Assembly: GCF_021602155.1 (NCBI RefSeq)
Contig: NZ_BQHY01000003.1
Coordinates: forward strand, 428,171-492,170
Direction: 5' to 3'
Source: Pseudomonas parakoreensis
Lineage (GTDB): Bacteria; Pseudomonadota; Gammaproteobacteria; Pseudomonadales; Pseudomonadaceae
DNA: 64,000 nt
Each line of letters begins with the position of its first letter. Position 1 is the first letter of the stretch. Shown one piece after another: positions 63,831 through 64,000 of this stretch. The notes below the pieces were generated by a model. That model saw only the letters and a list, made by a program, of their open reading frames with translations. It was not told the origin of the DNA and made no database searches. Made by a program: the position numbers and the translations under genes.

Positions 63831-64000
63831 ACATGCGCAAATTCAAACGCCGGCTCAATCGAATAATTCCCGGTGGCCGCCAGTTGGTCATCGGGGTTCC
63901 CTTCATCTGGCTGTTCCTGTTCTTCATGCTGCCGTTCTTCATCGTCCTGAAGATCAGCTTTGCCGAAGCCGATGTGGCCATTCCGCCGTACACCGAGATC
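63827..64000 (+). CDS. spuG: Polyamine ABC transporter permease, N-terminal fragment (cut by window edge)
   Basis: The first 58 codons of a permease. MNMRKFKRRLNRIIPGGRQLV is cytoplasmic, and VIGVPFIWLFLFFMLPFFIVLKISFAE is the first helix, as in PotH/SpuG. The ATG overlaps the spuF stop. A second ATG at 63833 is possible. The rest lies beyond the window. Confidence 0.92.
   Translation, partial: MNMRKFKRRLNRIIPGGRQLVIGVPFIWLFLFFMLPFFIVLKISFAEADVAIPPYTEI

Overview
The window is chromosomal DNA of a Pseudomonas, most likely of the P. fluorescens group. This is judged from gene content, high GC and gene order, not from a database search. From ppx to argA the order follows, from memory, the P. 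aeruginosa PAO1 block PA5241 down to PA5204: ppx, trxA, rho, an O-acyltransferase, ubiD, glpT, a three-gene HlyD/ABC exporter, fau, 6S RNA, zapA, a YgfB-family gene, pepP, ubiH, ubiI, an iron ABC transporter, gcvTHP, a GspE-like ATPase, a CYTH-CHAD gene, argE and argA. Several lineage-specific pieces interrupt it.

Layout. 1-4.2 kb: start of ppx, then a polar amino-acid ABC transporter with a divergent GntR/FCD regulator, inserted between ppx and trxA. 4.3-10.8 kb: trxA, rho with a long C-rich leader, an acyltransferase, ubiD, and a ferredoxin-fused Fre-like reductase overlapping ubiD. 10.8-16.9 kb: small envelope proteins, chaC, glpT, a histidine phosphatase, a secreted TonB-C protein, a quinone-oxidoreductase-like enzyme and a FliL-like protein. 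16.9-28.7 kb: HlyD-RbbA-YhhJ-type exporter, EVE protein, a 51-residue protein, fau, 6S RNA, zapA and its coiled-coil partner, and the divergent ygfB-pepP-ubiH-ubiI cluster. 28.9-37.7 kb: ferric ABC genes fbpA and fbpB, then gcvT and gcvH, a reversed ArnB-like aminotransferase, and gcvP. 37.8-45.4 kb: a small secreted protein, an orphan GspE ATPase, an ACT-like/Lrp pair, CYTH-CHAD, argE and argA. 45.5-54.1 kb: sulfur scavenging, with an orphan TauA-like protein, an OprE-like porin, 1-Cys peroxiredoxin lsfA and ssuEADCBF. 54.2-64 kb: a TetR regulator, then polyamine genes spuI, a decayed spuA, spuB, spuC, spuD, spuE, spuF and the start of spuG.

The functional themes are amino-acid and polyamine nitrogen use (spu, gcv, arg), ubiquinone synthesis (ubiD, ubiH, ubiI), sulfonate sulfur, and iron or amino-acid import. 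REP-type palindromes of at least four families sit in many intergenic gaps. No prophage, insertion sequence, CRISPR array, tRNA or rRNA was seen.

The strongest unexplained signals are: a micro-ORF ending in two arginine codons upstream of argA, whose codons can pair with the argA ribosome-binding site; a cloverleaf-like potential RNA fold upstream of gcvT; a spuA gene that has lost its catalytic part while keeping an open frame; a ferredoxin-fused Fre-like reductase translationally coupled to ubiD; and an ArnB-like aminotransferase splitting the glycine-cleavage cluster.
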